Part shown: positions 9,231-11,161 of the stretch, one piece after another
Numbering within the stretch: the stretch's first letter is position 1
Layout: each line of letters opens with the position of its first letter
Source of the DNA: Conidiobolus incongruus B7586
Taxonomy: Eukaryota > Entomophthoromycota > Entomophthoromycetes > Entomophthorales > Conidiobolaceae
DNA length: 11,161 nt
Reading direction: 5' to 3'
Assembly: GCA_000697335.1 (NCBI GenBank)
Contig: JNEM01009562.1
Coordinates: 1-11,161 of the forward strand
The notes under the pieces: generated by a model
Databases searched by the model: none
Seen by the model: only the letters and a program-made list of their open reading frames with translations
What the model was told of the DNA's origin: nothing
Made by a program: the position numbers and the translations under genes

Positions 9231-10080
9231 TTAAACCCTCAAATCTCTTATACAATTCTCTATCTTATCGACTGCAGGATTCCAGCTCTTGTCATAAGCT
9301 ACACCCGAATGCGGATGATCATAAAAGTATTCCAATACCTCCAGCACCTTTCTCCTCATTTCTAATTGGTCCAAATCATCTTTGGATGCAATTGGTTTTG
9401 TCTTATGCTTCATGAGTTCCTCACGCGCATATTCCAGGGGCGATTGTGTCAAAGGGCAGCTGGGGTTGTCGATGTCGAACCTGACTTTGGCACCTAAATG
9501 GAGTGAGTTAAAGTGTAATAATATAATTTCAAGGATTTACCATTATTACATAATTCTATCACTGTAGTAATATCATTATTCTGGATAGCTACAACAAAAT
9601 TAACAAAATAATAATTATAAAATCAAAATTAATTACCATAATGTAATGGACAATACCCAAACAAGTCAGCTTTATTAACGTTACATCCATTCTGTACCAA
9701 CAATTTACAGATTTCGGCCCTTCCATAAATACTACTATAGTGTAGGAATGTACGCAAATATTTGTCAATGTAGTTCACATTCTCAGTAGTGACTAAAAAA
9801 TTATAAACTTTGATAATATATTAGCCTAATGAGTTAATAAATTTTAAATCTATTTACTCTTTTGATATTCATTACGTTTAATAGCTGTGTAAACCTCATG
9901 GAAAGGCTCTTCCATAATCCTAAAAATAGGGTCTTTAACCGTACATTTTGTAAAGTCGGGTCGCTTCAACTGCCTTTTGAATAACGCCTTATTAAACGGT
10001 TTCGGTCGTAACGGATTATAATACTGACGTGGATGTTCTTCCGTGCTGGGTTTGTGGTGGAGGTGTTTCGACTTCCCCAT
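9231..10080 (-). CDS. Ankyrin-repeat protein, four exons, 229 aa
   Basis: Function unknown; ankyrin repeats usually mediate protein-protein contacts. Minus-strand exons are 9858-10080, 9637-9792, 9541-9588 and 9231-9493, giving 690 nt including TAA. The introns are 65, 48 and 47 nt, all phase 1, with GTAA donors and TAG acceptors. The ATG at 10080 is preceded five codons upstream by an in-frame TAG. Residues 1-74 form a basic, His/Lys/Pro-rich, probably disordered head beginning 'MGKSKHLHHKPS'. Repeat 1 covers about 87-116 ('FLHYSSIYGRAEICKLLVQNG'). Repeat 2 covers about 120-146 ('GYCPLHYAIQNNDITTVIEL', then 'NNGAKV') and is completed only when the 48-nt third exon is included. A divergent third repeat starts near 158 ('QSPLEYAREEL'). 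The remainder is charged, with no membrane segment or signal peptide. I do not recognise the specific family. The open frames and consistent splicing argue that it is a live gene. Confidence 0.85.
9541..9588 (-). other. 48-nt microexon of the ankyrin gene
   Basis: This exon supplies the second half of ankyrin repeat 2 ('IQNNDITTVIELCNN'). It is bounded by TTGTAG on one side and a GTAAAT donor on the other, both phase 1. Skipping it would keep the reading frame (48 nt) but would delete 16 residues and destroy the repeat. Confidence 0.82.
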
Positions 10081-11161
10081 TGGAAATTGCTACAAGTATT
10101 TTTCAAAATTGAATTTCTTTATATTTTTTTATAGATTTTATTGTATTATTATAATTATTATAATTATTATTAAATTAAAACAAAGACAAAGAGTGGTTTA
10201 AAATCAAAAAGTGACTTAGTTTTAAATTATTTACTCCAATTTTATTCCATTTTTTTTCATTGTTATATACACAGGCCAATCAAATCATAGTATATTTACA
10301 ATGACCATTGAGATTAGTTGAAGGTTTGAAAATTATTAAAAATAATTATTTTTTCCATTAATTCCAACAATTAATATAAATAAAAATTTAAATTTTTTAA
10401 ATCAAAATTAGTAATAAAAATTTTTTCAAATTTATTTCAAATAATTTTTAAGAAAATCATATTTTAAAATTATTTATATTCAAAATTAATATGATATGTT
10501 ATCTGATTTACCTAGTCAAATCAATTACTTTAATCTCTAATGTTTTTTAATACTCTCTACCAATATTAATATTTTCAACTGTTTATATAATTGGTAAATT
10601 TAATATTAATTTTGTAAAAATAAAATATATAATCAATTTTGAAATATTTTTCTTATAAAATCTATTATAATTATTTTATTTAAAAATTTATTTGAATTTT
10701 ATTTGGCAAGTTTGAAATTTCAATTTAAGAAGTATTAAAATTTCATTATTAATATATTTGTTATATATATTGTTATTTCCTTTATTAATCTTTTAATTAT
10801 AATATATTTCAAAAATAATATTTTTTAATATATTATTTTGAAAATTTTAATATTTAACTATTTTGACATTGAAAATTTTGATATGAAATAAATATAATTG
10901 ATAAATTCTATGATATAATAAATAAATTATAAAAAATAAAAAATAAACTATATTTGGAGAAATTTTTTGTTAAGTTATATACTAATTTTTTAAAATAATA
11001 TAATTAATAATTTATATAAAACAATCCTATAATTATTTAATTATTATTTTACATTATGTCTATTTATAGTTTTTTGTTTATATAATTAGTTAAAAATGTA
11101 CATAATTAATTTTTATATACTTCTTAATTATAGTAATATTATTAATATTTTTTTCATATTA
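10081..11161. other. Very AT-rich gene-free stretch upstream of the ankyrin gene
   Basis: About 1.08 kb, the most AT-rich part of the window, composed largely of A/T runs. It must include the ankyrin promoter. A short ATT/TAA-type microsatellite occurs at about 10141-10171. No coding frame, RNA gene, repeat family or transposon could be recognised in either strand. Confidence 0.6.
10141..10171. repeat. Short imperfect ATT/TAA microsatellite
   Basis: A run of alternating TTAT/AATTATT units of about 30 bp about 65 bp upstream of the ankyrin start codon. It is a simple low-complexity repeat and may lie in that gene's 5' UTR or promoter. Confidence 0.7.

Overview
The window reads as AT-rich nuclear DNA from a small-genome eukaryote. 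It has two intact, spliced host genes, one broken host gene and one dead DNA transposon. Introns are 47-65 nt with GTAA donors and TAG/CAG acceptors, some with CTAAC/TTAAC-like branch points. Intergenic DNA is very AT-rich. Genes use the standard code: about 1,330 codons of one gene contain no internal TAA, TAG or TGA. An AT-rich early-diverging fungus fits best. An amoebozoan or another protist cannot be excluded, and no species is claimed.

Layout. Positions 1-953 (minus strand) hold a decayed mariner (D,D34D) transposase. It runs off the left edge and abuts a (TA)14 tract at 1008-1035. After about 0.9 kb of gene-free DNA, 1937-6153 (plus) is a complete CAND1/TIP120 homologue. It has five exons and encodes 1,329 aa, with four small introns in the first 660 bp and then one 3.5 kb exon. 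A gene-free stretch of 1.3 kb follows. At about 7457-9015 (plus) lies a WRNIP1/Mgs1 (UBZ finger plus AAA+ ATPase) pseudogene with four in-frame stops, two frameshifts and a ruined Walker A. Converging on it from the right, 9231-10080 (minus) is a four-exon gene for a 229-aa ankyrin-repeat protein of unknown role. The last 1.08 kb is very AT-rich and holds no recognisable gene.

The genes do not form an evident pathway. CAND1 recycles cullin-RING ubiquitin ligases, and WRNIP1 binds ubiquitin at stalled replication forks. Their adjacency may be chance. The most useful observations are the loss of this WRNIP1 copy and the unusual decay pattern of the mariner (many stops, no frameshift). Others are exon models that recover the true N terminus of CAND1 and the full ankyrin protein, a nuclear-localisation-like insert in CAND1, and a strong base-composition gradient inside CAND1. 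I found no convincing evidence of a new multi-gene system.
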